64,000 bases of DNA from Paenibacillus sp. An7 (GCF_009870785.1 NZ_WTWX01000003.1:221133-285132), one strand, 5' to 3'. Shown: positions 16,762 to 25,628, numbered from the stretch's first letter. A program made the numbers and translations. Notes: generated by a model from the sequence alone, not told the origin.

Positions 16762-17658
16762 ATGCGGCAAGAATTTAACTTACCGCAGGGAAGCAGCAAT
16801 CGGGAAGCCTTTGTGAAGGCTTCCTCTTTTTTAGAGGATTGCGGCGTGATGGAGCCGCAAAACAATGCACGGCTTTTGCTGATGCATGTGCTTGGCCTCG
16901 AAGGAGCTGCTTATTATATGGCACAGCCGGAACCCTTTCCGGCGGAGAAGATCACAGCTTTCACGGTTGCTGTGAATCGGAAAGGCCAAGGAGAACCTGT
17001 CCAATATATTATTGGAGAGCAGGAGTTTTACGGACTGCAGTTTGAAGTAACCCCAGCGGTGCTCATTCCAAGACCCGAGACCGAGCTATTGGTCGAAGCA
17101 ATTATGAAGCACGGCGATGTGCTGTGGCCAAGCGGAACACCGCGGGCCATTGATATTGGTACGGGCAGCGGCGCTATTGCGGTGACGCTAAAGGCAATGC
17201 GCCCACATTGGGACGTTGCAGCCAGTGACATTAGCGCTGCTGCGCTGGAAGTTGCCGCGAAGAACGCAGCGGCAAACGGCGCAGCCGTATCCTTTCGCGA
17301 GGGCGACTTGCTTGCGCCCTTCGCGGGAGAGAGGTTCGACATCCTGGTGTCGAACCCGCCTTACATCCCGGCGGGAGATATCGCCGGATTACAGCGCGAA
17401 GTGCGCGAGCATGAGCCGCGCACCGCTCTTGACGGTGGGCCGGACGGGCTGGCTCCGTACCGGATCATGATGACGCAGCTGGATTTGCTTGCTGCGCCGC
17501 CTGTTTTGGTCGGATTTGAGCTTGGAGAGGGACAGGCGCAAGATGTGGCAGAGCTGTTAAGGCAGGCTGGTCACTGGGACCAAATTGAGATCGTGTCCGA
17601 TCTAGCTGGAATTGAAAGACATGTCATTGGCATTCATACAAAGGTGACGAAATTGTAA
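16762..17658 (+). CDS. prmC: Release factor N5-glutamine methyltransferase
   Basis: A 298-residue SAM-dependent methyltransferase that methylates the GGQ glutamine of release factors. An N-terminal helical domain is followed by a Rossmann fold with the SAM loop DIGTGSGAIAVTL and the substrate glutamine-binding N198-PPY201. It lies 6 nt after prfA. Translation may start at ATG 16762 or at TTG 16759, one codon earlier with slightly better spacing to AAGGGG. The middle part (about 17100-17480) is markedly richer in G and C than the surrounding genes, without loss of any motif. Confidence 0.95.
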   Translation: MRQEFNLPQGSSNREAFVKASSFLEDCGVMEPQNNARLLLMHVLGLEGAAYYMAQPEPFPAEKITAFTVAVNRKGQGEPVQYIIGEQEFYGLQFEVTPAVLIPRPETELLVEAIMKHGDVLWPSGTPRAIDIGTGSGAIAVTLKAMRPHWDVAASDISAAALEVAAKNAAANGAAVSFREGDLLAPFAGERFDILVSNPPYIPAGDIAGLQREVREHEPRTALDGGPDGLAPYRIMMTQLDLLAAPPVLVGFELGEGQAQDVAELLRQAGHWDQIEIVSDLAGIERHVIGIHTKVTKL

Positions 17659-17836
17659 GCTGTAGAACATTTTCTTTTTACGATTTCATCCATTACAATA
17701 GAGGATAGTGTCGTTTCATGTCGGTATAGATCATAGGAAACATAGGGGTTATAAACCTCCCTTATCGTGTTACAAGCTCATTATTATGTAAGGCTGGTTA
17801 GATTAATGCCCAGTCTCGCCTTTAGGGGGACGGTTC

Positions 17837-19045
17837 ATGCTGCAAAAGTTTAAAAAGATGGATGTACCCACACTGATGATCATCTTCATGCTGATGATTA
17901 TCAGTGTTATGTGTCTGTATAGCGCTACACATGGTGATCCAAAGCTCGAAGGACATCATATTAAAATGCTTGCCTTCTATGTACTTGGATTTGGCGCCGT
18001 GTTTGCTATAACACTGTTCGATTACAGATTGCTTGTGAAATATGCGCTTTATATTTATTTCTTCGGGCTGCTTATTCTGTTGGCGGCTAATTTCTTTGGA
18101 GGAAATATTAATAATGCATCGGGTTGGATTAAACTCGGTCCGATCTCCATTCAGCCAGCCGAGTTATTTAAGCTGATCCTGGTTATTTTCCTGGCTTCCG
18201 TACTTATCAAAAGAGGTAAGGCGAAATTGGAGTTTTGGAGGGATGTCGTTCCGATTGGACTCATGACCTTTGTTCCATTTGCCTTCGTTATGCTTCAGAA
18301 TGACCTTGGTAATGCGATGGCTTATGTCGTAATTTTAATCGGACTGCTCTGGATCGGGAATATTAAAGCATCACATGCTTTAATTGGATTTGTTATCATT
18401 GCTGTACTCGTGGGCGGCGGAATTAAACTATATACGGTGTATCATGATAACATTTATGATTATTTGGATAAGCTCGGACGTACTCACTGGGTAGAACGAC
18501 TTGATCCGTGGCTTGTGCCTGAGAAGGCAACTGCCAAAGCTTCCTGGCATACAGATAATGCGAAACTTGCGATTGGTTCAGGCGGGATAACAGGCAAAGG
18601 ATTTATGCAGGGAACTTCCGTGCAATCCGGCCGTGTTCCCTACACCTACTCTGACTCCATTTTCGTACTAATTGCAGAAGAGTTTGGATTTGTAGGTTCT
18701 TCGGTCGTGTTACTGTTATATTTCATATTAATCCATAGGATGATCCTGATTGCACTGGAATCAAAGGAGCGATCAGGGCCGTATATCATTGTCGGGGTTG
18801 TCGCGATGTATTTGTACCAGGTATTTGAGAATATAGGTGCATTTATTGGAATTATGCCGCTGACCGGGATTACACTGCCGTTTATCAGTTACGGGGGTAC
18901 CTCACTGCTCATTAATATGGCGAGTATCGGACTCATTATGAGCATCAAAGTACATGGACAAGAAGTCGATGATGATATTCTTGCTCCAGGAACAAACGGT
19001 CATAGCAAGAAACGCATCTTTGGTCGTAAACAAGCTAAGGCGTAG
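17837..19045 (+). CDS. SEDS-family peptidoglycan glycosyltransferase (RodA/FtsW type)
   Basis: A 402-residue polytopic protein with about ten membrane helices. SEDS signatures are present: NNASGWIKLGPISIQPAEL, the QNDLGNA loop with the catalytic-type Asp, and C-terminal GIMPLTGITLPFISYGGTS. Such enzymes polymerise lipid II glycan chains together with a class B penicillin-binding protein. The loop sequences look more RodA-like (elongation or sporulation) than FtsW-like, but I would not fix the symbol. No penicillin-binding protein gene is adjacent, and the gene sits alone between prmC and spoIIR with its own strong terminator. Confidence 0.88.
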   Translation: MLQKFKKMDVPTLMIIFMLMIISVMCLYSATHGDPKLEGHHIKMLAFYVLGFGAVFAITLFDYRLLVKYALYIYFFGLLILLAANFFGGNINNASGWIKLGPISIQPAELFKLILVIFLASVLIKRGKAKLEFWRDVVPIGLMTFVPFAFVMLQNDLGNAMAYVVILIGLLWIGNIKASHALIGFVIIAVLVGGGIKLYTVYHDNIYDYLDKLGRTHWVERLDPWLVPEKATAKASWHTDNAKLAIGSGGITGKGFMQGTSVQSGRVPYTYSDSIFVLIAEEFGFVGSSVVLLLYFILIHRMILIALESKERSGPYIIVGVVAMYLYQVFENIGAFIGIMPLTGITLPFISYGGTSLLINMASIGLIMSIKVHGQEVDDDILAPGTNGHSKKRIFGRKQAKA

Positions 19046-19101
19046 CGTGTATTCTTTTTAGATAAAATTCAATTTTAAAACCAATGTTACATTGATAAAA
19101 T

Positions 19102-19161
19102 GAAGCATTATCACGGATATTCTCCTTTTATGAAAAGGATCGTGATGATGCTTCTTTTTTT
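19102..19161 (+). terminator. Intrinsic terminator after the SEDS gene
   Basis: GAAGCATTATCACG (19102-19115) pairs with CGTGATGATGCTTC (19141-19154), followed by a run of T. The stem is long and the loop itself can form a smaller hairpin. Confidence 0.82.
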
Positions 19162-19220
19162 ACAGGCTAAGCCCATTCTATGAAACTATGAGTTCTTTTT
19201 AATAAAAATAAGTTTGCTAG

Positions 19221-19250
19221 GTTTAACTCTACCAACTCGCGGACATACTG
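19221..19250 (+). promoter_or_regulatory. Sigma-F-type promoter of spoIIR
   Basis: GTTTA (19221-19225), 15-bp spacer and GGACATACTG (19241-19250) fit the sigma-F consensus GYWTA-N15-GGNNANAMTN. It lies 33 bp before the spoIIR start at 19283. spoIIR is a classical forespore sigma-F gene in Bacillus, so function and promoter agree. Confidence 0.65.
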
Positions 19251-19282
19251 ATAGACATGAAGAGTTCGAGGGGGAGAAGAAC

Positions 19283-19933
19283 ATGCGGAAGAGTATAAAA
19301 CAGTTTTTCATGATTGTGGTGTGTATGATGATTGTGATGATGAGCTGGGAAGGTCAGAAATCAGATGCAGCCATACATCAAGCTGTCATTCCGCATGATT
19401 CGATCCGGTTACGGATTCTAGCGAATTCAGATATGCCTCATGATCAGTTGGTCAAAAGAGAGATTCGGGATGCGGTTGTTGAACAGATGAATGAGTGGGT
19501 GCCGGCACTGGCTGACCCGCATAATCTAGAAGAAGCTAGAATCATGGTTCGCGGACATTTGCCTGAGCTGAATGAACTGGTTGGACAAGAACTTAAGAAC
19601 CGCGGGCTGACTTACGACTATAATGTAGAACTTGCAACGGTACCTTTTCCGACAAAAATGTATGGCAAACTAATCTATCCTGCAGGAGACTATGAAGCTG
19701 TTCGAGTTACCCTTGGTAAAGGGGAAGGACAGAACTGGTGGTGCGTGTTATTTCCTCCTTTATGCTTCGTTGGCGGTAAAAATGGAGATGTAGCCGAGAA
19801 GAATATGACGGCAAGTAATGAACAAGCGGGGCAAGGATCAGAAAGTGAGGGCACTATCAAGCCTGAAGTCCGATTTTTCCTATGGGATATGTTGGTTAAA
19901 GCTTGGGATTTTGTAGGGAGTATCGTGGCATAG
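19283..19933 (+). CDS. spoIIR: Stage II sporulation protein R
   Basis: A 216-residue secreted signalling protein. It has an N-terminal hydrophobic signal/anchor (about residues 8-24), the family motif SIRLRILANSD and the C-terminal GQNWWCVLFPPLCF. SpoIIR made in the forespore crosses to the intermembrane space and activates the SpoIIGA protease, which processes pro-sigma-E in the mother cell. The start at 19283 has GGGGGAG upstream and lies just after the sigma-F-like promoter; an in-frame start at 19214 would lie upstream of that promoter. The C-terminal tail of about 50 residues after the Trp-rich motif looks poorly conserved. Confidence 0.95.
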   Translation: MRKSIKQFFMIVVCMMIVMMSWEGQKSDAAIHQAVIPHDSIRLRILANSDMPHDQLVKREIRDAVVEQMNEWVPALADPHNLEEARIMVRGHLPELNELVGQELKNRGLTYDYNVELATVPFPTKMYGKLIYPAGDYEAVRVTLGKGEGQNWWCVLFPPLCFVGGKNGDVAEKNMTASNEQAGQGSESEGTIKPEVRFFLWDMLVKAWDFVGSIVA

Positions 19934-20083
19934 TATATTCGAATTTGCACTCCGCCCGAAGAATGCATGAATTGTGATATAATGTACGATAATTAATATA
20001 TGAGACTGGATGATAACAACATGTGTAATGAGAAGAATTCGATAGAGAATATAGCGGACGTTACTACGGAGATTAGATCAGAC

Positions 20084-21169
20084 ATGGTGACTCACATCTG
20101 GGATGTGACAGGGGATACGAATAAAGAGCAGACAATGGAACACTTGAAGGAAGCAGCCGCCTTGCTTCAAGACGGTTCCATTGTTGCGTTTCCCACGGAA
20201 ACGGTATATGGACTTGGTGCAGATGCCAGAAATACGGCAGCAGTACAGTCTGTTTTTGCTGCAAAAGGCAGACCTTCGGATAACCCGCTTATTGTTCATG
20301 TTGCAAGTAGAGCACAACTGGACGGATTTACGGAACCGGTTAATGAATTGTCCAGCAGGTTAATGGATACATTTTGGCCTGGACCGCTTACATTAATCCT
20401 TCCGCTAAAACAAAATAGCTTGTCAGAGAAAGTCTCAGCAGGGCTCAGTACCGTTGGTGTTCGTATGCCGGATCATCCGGTAGCGCTTGAACTGATTGCC
20501 GCTGCTGATTGCCCGGTTGCTGCACCAAGCGCAAATCGTTCAGGACGTCCAAGTCCGACGACCGCTTCTCATGTGAGAGAAGATCTTATGGGCCGAATTG
20601 CCGGAATTGTAGATGGCGGCCCTACAGGAGTAGGGGTGGAATCTACTGTAATTGAGGCTCATGATGACGGAACCGTGACGATTCTTAGACCCGGCGGAAT
20701 TACAGCCGAGCAGCTTGCTGAAGTAGCTGCCGAGGTACGCCTTGATCCAGGCCTCTCCGTAGATTCGGTCAAGACAGATACTTCCTCTCCTGCCCCTCGC
20801 TCGCCAGGGATGAAGTACACGCACTACGCTCCTAAGGGAGAGCTTCGTGTAGTGCAAGGCGCACCGGGTGCGGTAGCCGCATATGTGAACGGTGCGCTTT
20901 CAGCGGCGGCTGCGCGCGGAGAACGAACTGCGGTGCTTGCCTTCAGCGAGCACCTGCATCTGTACCGCGCAGACGCTGTCTATTCTCTCGGCAGCCTGGA
21001 GCGGCTAGCCGAGGGAGCTCACCGTCTATACGCTGCACTGCGCAGCTGTGACGAGATTGGCGCCTCGGTACTTTACGCCGAGGCGTGCCCCCGGGATGGT
21101 CTCGGGGATGCGATCATGAACCGCCTGCTGAAAGCAGCCGGTCATCAGATCATCCATGTAGCTGAATAA
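20084..21169 (+). CDS. L-threonylcarbamoyladenylate synthase (Sua5/YwlC)
   Basis: A 361-residue enzyme that makes threonylcarbamoyl-AMP from threonine, bicarbonate and ATP for the t6A37 modification of tRNA. The N-terminal YrdC/Sua5 domain shows FPTETVYGLGADA, KGRPSDNPLIVH, DGGPTGVGVESTV and LRPGGI; a Pro-rich linker with SPGMKYTHYAP leads to the C-terminal Sua5 domain. Frames open further upstream to ATG 20000, adding 28 residues, but the start at 20084 matches the usual family N-terminus (H-I-W-D-V-T) and has a GGAG about 12 nt before it. A TATAAT at 19978-19983 is a likely -10. The C-terminal domain (about 20850-21130) is unusually GC-rich. Confidence 0.93.
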   Translation: MVTHIWDVTGDTNKEQTMEHLKEAAALLQDGSIVAFPTETVYGLGADARNTAAVQSVFAAKGRPSDNPLIVHVASRAQLDGFTEPVNELSSRLMDTFWPGPLTLILPLKQNSLSEKVSAGLSTVGVRMPDHPVALELIAAADCPVAAPSANRSGRPSPTTASHVREDLMGRIAGIVDGGPTGVGVESTVIEAHDDGTVTILRPGGITAEQLAEVAAEVRLDPGLSVDSVKTDTSSPAPRSPGMKYTHYAPKGELRVVQGAPGAVAAYVNGALSAAAARGERTAVLAFSEHLHLYRADAVYSLGSLERLAEGAHRLYAALRSCDEIGASVLYAEACPRDGLGDAIMNRLLKAAGHQIIHVAE

Positions 21170-21187
21170 ACATACTCGTCATGTTTT

Positions 21188-21218
21188 CATTCTTGTCCGC
21201 ATAAGGTGTACAAGAATG
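21188..21218 (+). repeat. Inverted repeat upstream of mntP
   Basis: CATTCTTGT and ACAAGAATG (9-bp arms, 13-nt loop) lie 24 bp before the mntP start. There is no T run, so it is not a standard terminator. No yybP-ykoY (manganese) riboswitch core is recognisable. Confidence 0.45.
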
Positions 21219-21241
21219 CTGTGTACATGGGGGTATGAACA

Positions 21242-21802
21242 ATGCTGGAGGCTTCTGCGCAGTGGGGCCAGCTTATTACCATTCTGATAATGGCGGTAGC
21301 ACTGGGTTTGGATGCATTTTCTCTAGGAATAGGGATTGGTATGAAGGGAATTCGATTATTGCATGTACTTCGTATGAGTATTTTAATTGCAATATTTCAT
21401 GTCCTCATGCCGCTCGTCGGGTTTTATGCAGGTGAGTATTTTAGTTCCTTGCTTGGACAAGTTACCTCCTATGTAGCCGGGGGACTGTTACTTTTGCTGG
21501 GAGCTCATATGATTTTTAATGCATTTCGTTCAGGAGAGACCAGCTTCATGGATCACCGTACGTTTACGGGTACACTGATGTTTGCTTTTAGTGTGAGTAT
21601 TGACTCCTTTTCCGTTGGGGTAACTCTTGGAATGTTCCGCACGGATTTATGGCTGACCTTATTTGCTTTTGGACTGTGCGGGTTTCTCATGTCGGTTGTG
21701 GGACTACTGATTGGCAGAAGGGTAAATCGCAACTTGGGTGAATATGGAGAGGCAGTAGGAGGGGCGATTTTACTTGCCTTTGGTCTCTTGTTTATTCTCT
21801 AG
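21242..21802 (+). CDS. mntP: Manganese efflux pump MntP
   Basis: A 186-residue protein with six predicted membrane helices in two inverted repeats, each with a helix-1-type Asp motif: ALGLDAFSLGIGIGMKG and SVSIDSFSVGVTLGMF. MntP-family proteins export Mn2+ (YwlD in Bacillus). It has a GGGGG ribosome site. Its position between sua5 and ywlE is the conserved Bacillales order. Any manganese control is not evident from the upstream sequence. Confidence 0.92.
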   Translation: MLEASAQWGQLITILIMAVALGLDAFSLGIGIGMKGIRLLHVLRMSILIAIFHVLMPLVGFYAGEYFSSLLGQVTSYVAGGLLLLLGAHMIFNAFRSGETSFMDHRTFTGTLMFAFSVSIDSFSVGVTLGMFRTDLWLTLFAFGLCGFLMSVVGLLIGRRVNRNLGEYGEAVGGAILLAFGLLFIL

Positions 21803-21923
21803 TATTAGGCAGTTTGCTGAGTGATTTTGCGTATTAGGCCAAAGCAATTTACAATAGAAATGATCTCCTGCGGATGGGGAAAGATTGATACTGGCTTTAC
21901 AGGCCCTGATGGAGGTGAAGAAT

Positions 21924-22493
21924 ATGAAACATATTTTATTTGTTTGTACAGGCAATACATGCCGAAGTCCGATGGCAGAAGGTTTACTCCGTAAAGCTGC
22001 AGCAGAACGAGGTGTTGATCTAAAGGTTAGGTCCGCTGGTGTTGCTGCAACAGAGGGGAGTATGATTTCTCGTCATGCCAAAGCGGTGCTTCAGGATCAC
22101 GGTATCCAAGACTCGATTACATCTTCCTCACTTACCTCGGAACACGTAGAGTGGGCAGATCTTATTCTGACATTAACCGGTTCTCATAAGCAACATGTGC
22201 TTCACTTCTTCCCGAATGCAGCAGACCGTATCTACACGCTGAAGGAATATACGGAGGATGATGTACAAATCCTTGAGGATCTTAAAGAGAGAGACCGTTT
22301 GTATGCAGAGCTGGAAATGAAACTGTCACTTGGTCAAGAGATTGAAGCAGCTGAACGTCAGCGAATGATTGAGATCCACCAGCGTATCCCAAGTTTTGAT
22401 ATATCTGATCCGTTTGGCGGCAGTAAGGAAGATTACGATGTCACCGCGGCCGAAATTCGGTTAGCAATAGAGCGACTTCTGGATAAGCTGTGA
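21924..22493 (+). CDS. ywlE: Low-molecular-weight protein arginine phosphatase
   Basis: A 189-residue low-molecular-weight phosphatase. The catalytic P-loop is C8-TGNT-C13-R14-S; the Thr at position 12 in this loop marks arginine phosphatases of the YwlE type, which reverse McsB phospho-arginine marks, rather than tyrosine phosphatases. The C-terminal general-acid Asp motif is DISDPFGGS. An insert of about 40 charged residues (ILEDLKERDR and following) makes it longer than the roughly 150-residue Bacillus enzyme. The start was set at 21924 because GGAGGTGA precedes it. Confidence 0.92.
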   Translation: MKHILFVCTGNTCRSPMAEGLLRKAAAERGVDLKVRSAGVAATEGSMISRHAKAVLQDHGIQDSITSSSLTSEHVEWADLILTLTGSHKQHVLHFFPNAADRIYTLKEYTEDDVQILEDLKERDRLYAELEMKLSLGQEIEAAERQRMIEIHQRIPSFDISDPFGGSKEDYDVTAAEIRLAIERLLDKL

Positions 22494-22533
22494 TATACAT
22501 TATTAAAAAGTTACAGTAAGCAATCATAAATGG

Positions 22534-22562
22534 TTGATTTTTGCCATCTGATGTTCTATGAT
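22534..22562 (+). promoter_or_regulatory. Promoter of the ZTP riboswitch-ywlG-glyA unit
   Basis: TTGATT (22534-22539), 17-bp spacer and TATGAT (22557-22562), placing the transcript start near 22569, just before the riboswitch aptamer. Confidence 0.6.
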
Positions 22563-22582
22563 GAGATGGAATGTAAAAATAG

Positions 22583-22657
22583 ATTCCAGTGTAACTGGCG
22601 ACAAGTGTGGATTAAACCACGATGGAGCACTGGAAATATCGGCCGGTCGCCTGGGCA
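22583..22657 (+). promoter_or_regulatory. ZTP (ZMP) riboswitch aptamer, pfl motif
   Basis: The conserved parts of the pfl/ZTP fold are visible in order: AACTGGCGAC (22593-22602), TGGA (22623-22626), ACTGGAAA (22629-22636), and the 3' core GTCGCCTGGGCA (22646-22657). GGCGAC pairs with GTCGCC as the closing helix. This class senses ZMP/ZTP, which accumulate when 10-formyl-tetrahydrofolate is short, and turns on one-carbon genes. The second downstream gene is glyA, a typical target. Confidence 0.85.
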
Positions 22658-22707
22658 AAAGAGCATTTCTGTACGTATCTATACGTGCAGACTGCTCTTT
22701 TTTCGTC
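22657..22707 (+). terminator. Expression-platform terminator of the ZTP riboswitch
   Basis: AAAAGAGCA (22657-22665) pairs with TGCTCTTTT (22693-22701), with an inner ACGTAT/ATACGT helix, followed by T. The 5' arm begins where the aptamer's last conserved bases end, so ligand binding can compete with terminator folding. Confidence 0.82.
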
Positions 22708-22835
22708 TTTCGTCATTTTTTTCGTTATAATAAATGAAAAAGGGCGGCAAGGCGAACATATCATTGGTGTTTGTTCATTTGAGTTATGCCCTTGCCTTTT
22801 GATTATGCTCGTCATAGAAGGAAGGATGATAGCCA

Positions 22836-23432
22836 GTGGAACAACAGAAGTCTGCTTCAGAATGGCATGAGCTTGTCCAGCATACGGCAGAGATTCTAAG
22901 AGAACTTGCGGAAGCTGGAGATTTAGGGCCTGGAAAAGTCGTTGTTGTCGGAACGAGCACAAGCGAAGTAGCCGGCAAACATATTGGTACAGGCGGTGCT
23001 TTAGAGATTGCTGATTCCTTACTTAATGGGATCAACGAGGTAAAGGAAACCTTTGGTTTCGAAGTTGTATTTCAATGTTGTGAGCACCTCAACCGTGCAC
23101 TCGTAATGGAAAGGCATTTACTCGAACGCTTAGGTCTGACCGAGGTTTCTGCCGTACCGATTCCCACCGCCGGCGGCTCTATGGCAGCAGCAGCTTATCG
23201 TTCTCTGACAGAGCCTTGCCTCGCGGAGACGATTGAAGCTCATGCAGGGATGGATATTGGAGAGACGCTCATAGGAATGCATCTTCGCCGAGTGGCCGTA
23301 CCCTATCGTACCAAAAGACGGTATATTGGCGAGGCTCGTGTGACAACAGCGATAACAAGACCGAAACTTATCGGGGGTCAGCGCGCAGTGTATCAGATGG
23401 AGACATCAAGTAATACCTCAACATGTGATTAA
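22836..23432 (+). CDS. TIGR01440/DUF436 family protein (YwlG)
   Basis: A 198-residue conserved Bacillota protein of unknown biochemical function. Visible family features: GKVVVVGTSTSEVAGKHIGT near residue 29, FQCCEHLNRALVMER, PTAGGSMAAAAY and a C-terminal RPKLIGGQRAVY. The GTG start has GGAAGGATG upstream. It is the first gene after the ZTP riboswitch and precedes glyA by 42 nt, so it is likely co-regulated with serine hydroxymethyltransferase, hinting at a link to one-carbon metabolism. That link is inference only. Confidence 0.88.
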   Translation: MEQQKSASEWHELVQHTAEILRELAEAGDLGPGKVVVVGTSTSEVAGKHIGTGGALEIADSLLNGINEVKETFGFEVVFQCCEHLNRALVMERHLLERLGLTEVSAVPIPTAGGSMAAAAYRSLTEPCLAETIEAHAGMDIGETLIGMHLRRVAVPYRTKRRYIGEARVTTAITRPKLIGGQRAVYQMETSSNTSTCD

Positions 23433-23474
23433 CTTTTTTTTATATTATTTTATTTCTTAGGAGGAATTATCATT

Positions 23475-24722
23475 ATGGAACAATTGCGTAAAAGTGACCC
23501 TGCTGTACTGGAAGCTATGAATTTAGAACTGAAACGTCAGCAAAATAACATCGAGTTAATTGCATCCGAGAATATCGTATCTGAAGCGGTTATCGAAGCT
23601 ATGGGTTCTGTTCTTACGAACAAGTATGCAGAAGGATACCCAGGCAAACGCTATTATGGCGGTTGTGAACATGTGGATATCGTAGAAGATATCGCTCGTG
23701 ATCGTGCAAAAGAATTGTTCGGAGCAGAGCATGTGAATGTTCAGCCTCACTCTGGTGCACAAGCAAACATGGCGGTTTATCTTGCAGCGCTGAAACCAGG
23801 CGATACCGTTCTTGGTATGAACCTGGCACATGGCGGTCATTTAACGCACGGCAGCCCGGTAAATGCTTCCGGTCTTTTGTACAACTTTGTTTCTTACGGT
23901 GTACAAGAAGACACGTTCCGTATTGATTATGATGATCTCCGCAAAGCGGCATTTAAACATCGTCCTAAAATGATTGTAGCAGGTGCGAGTGCTTACCCGC
24001 GTACGATTGATTTTGAAACGATTGCTAAAATTGCACACGATGTGGGTGCGTTGTTCATGGTAGATATGGCTCACATCGCTGGTCTAGTAGCAGCTGGCCT
24101 TCATCCAAGCCCTGTTCCGCATGCACACTTTGTTACTACAACAACACACAAAACGCTTCGCGGACCACGCGGTGGTATGATTATGACAACGAAAGCATGG
24201 GCAGCAGCCATTGATAAAGCCGTATTCCCAGGTTCACAAGGTGGTCCTTTGATGCATGTGATCGCGGCAAAAGCAGTAGCTTTGGGCGAGGCATTACAGC
24301 CATCATTCAAAACGTATGCTCAGAACGTAGTGAAGAATGCTCAAGTATTGGCTGAAACTTTGATCGCTGAAGGTCTCAATATCGTATCTGGCGGAACAGA
24401 CAATCACTTGATGCTGATCGATACACGCAGTGTAAACATTACGGGAAAAGAGGCAGAACATGTCCTTGATTCCATCGGTATTACAGTAAACAAAAATGCA
24501 ATTCCATTTGATCCAACCAGTCCTTTTGTAACGAGCGGTATCCGGATTGGTACACCAGCGGCTACTTCCCGCGGTATGGATGAAGCGGCTATGGTCGAGA
24601 TTGGCAAGATCATCGCGAAGACGCTGAAAAACACGGAAGATGCAGCTGTTCTTGAAGAAGCAAAACGTCAAGTTACGGCGCTTACCGATAAATTTCCGCT
24701 TTACCCTGATTTGAAGTACTAA
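23475..24722 (+). CDS. glyA: Serine hydroxymethyltransferase
   Basis: A 415-residue PLP enzyme that converts serine and tetrahydrofolate to glycine and methylene-tetrahydrofolate, the main source of one-carbon units. The Schiff-base lysine is K226 in [14 protein letters not shown]. Also visible are [23 protein letters not shown] and VDMAHIAGL. It has a strong ribosome site (TAGGAGGA) and optimal-looking codon use. It is downstream of ywlG in the ZTP-riboswitch transcript and ends with its own terminator. A long A/T stretch before it might hold a weak promoter, but none is clear. Confidence 0.98.
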   Translation: MEQLRKSDPAVLEAMNLELKRQQNNIELIASENIVSEAVIEAMGSVLTNKYAEGYPGKRYYGGCEHVDIVEDIARDRAKELFGAEHVNVQPHSGAQANMAVYLAALKPGDTVLGMNLAHGGHLTHGSPVNASGLLYNFVSYGVQEDTFRIDYDDLRKAAFKHRPKMIVAGASAYPRTIDFETIAKIAHDVGALFMVDMAHIAGLVAAGLHPSPVPHAHFVTTTTHKTLRGPRGGMIMTTKAWAAAIDKAVFPGSQGGPLMHVIAAKAVALGEALQPSFKTYAQNVVKNAQVLAETLIAEGLNIVSGGTDNHLMLIDTRSVNITGKEAEHVLDSIGITVNKNAIPFDPTSPFVTSGIRIGTPAATSRGMDEAAMVEIGKIIAKTLKNTEDAAVLEEAKRQVTALTDKFPLYPDLKY

Positions 24723-24779
24723 AAATGAGTAATATTACCCATACTAATAAATAGCTTTCGTAAGCTGTTTATTTCAAGT

Positions 24780-24817
24780 AGACCGAAGCTGCTTTTTGTA
24801 GTTTCGGTCTTTTTTTG
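24780..24817 (+). terminator. Intrinsic terminator after glyA
   Basis: AGACCGAAGCTGC pairs with GTAGTTTCGGTCT around TTTTT, followed by seven T. A clear strong terminator separating glyA from upp. Confidence 0.88.
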
Positions 24818-24965
24818 ATTGATGTCCCGAAGCTGTCACGGTTTATAGTGTAATTTGAGGATAGGGAATGATATAATATACAGGATTTATCGACAGGTTT
24901 TGTTTCTGTGAGCAGGAACTGCCCGGAGTTGATAATGGAAGATGAAACTACCGGAGGGACAAACA

Positions 24966-25595
24966 ATGGGAAAATTGGTGGTATGTGATCACCCGTTGAT
25001 TCAACACAAATTGACAATTATTCGTGACATGCGCACGAACACAAAGGATTTTCGCGAACTTGTAGATGAAGTAGCAACTTTAATGGCTTACGAAATTACA
25101 CGTGATATTCCACTCGAAACAATAACAGTACAAACTCCTGTTGCAGAGACAGAAGGAAAAGTGATTTCGGGCCGTATGCTCGGTCTTATTCCGATTCTTC
25201 GTGCAGGACTGGGTATGCTTGATGGCGTAGTGAAACTCATTCCGGCCGCAAAAGTAGGACACGTAGGATTATTCCGTGATCCTGAAACATTGCAGCCTGT
25301 TGAATACTATACGAAGCTTCCAACAGACGTAACAGAGCGCGAGCTGATCGTGATTGACCCGATGCTGGCAACGGGCGGATCTGCTATTGAAGCGATCAAC
25401 GTACTCAAGAAACGCGGCTGTACTCAAATTAAGATGATGAACCTGATTGCAGCGCCAGAAGGCGTGAAAGCAGTTCAAGAGGCACATCCTGACGTAGACA
25501 TTTATGTTGCGGCAATGGACGAGCGTTTGGATGAGCATGGTTACATCATTCCTGGTCTTGGAGACGCGGGAGACAGACTGTACGGCACCAAATAA
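24966..25595 (+). CDS. upp: Uracil phosphoribosyltransferase
   Basis: A 209-residue type I phosphoribosyltransferase that salvages uracil to UMP with PRPP. The PRPP-binding loop is visible as [12 protein letters not shown] and the uracil-binding C-terminus as [12 protein letters not shown]. Start ATG 24966 ([11 protein letters not shown]) has CGGAGGG upstream; the longer frame start at 24942 does not. A TATAAT at 24872-24877 is a probable -10. wecB follows 33 nt later without a terminator. Confidence 0.97.
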   Translation: MGKLVVCDHPLIQHKLTIIRDMRTNTKDFRELVDEVATLMAYEITRDIPLETITVQTPVAETEGKVISGRMLGLIPILRAGLGMLDGVVKLIPAAKVGHVGLFRDPETLQPVEYYTKLPTDVTERELIVIDPMLATGGSAIEAINVLKKRGCTQIKMMNLIAAPEGVKAVQEAHPDVDIYVAAMDERLDEHGYIIPGLGDAGDRLYGTK

Positions 25596-25628
25596 AGAAA
25601 ATTGGTATAAAAAAGGGGCTCTTGAGAA

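Noticed and set aside
21170-21241. Manganese (yybP-ykoY) riboswitch before mntP
   Set aside because: The gap is only 72 nt and lacks the conserved loops; only an inverted repeat is present.
22530-22730. 66-codon open frame over the ZTP riboswitch
   Set aside because: The bases are explained by the aptamer and terminator; the frame has no ribosome site.
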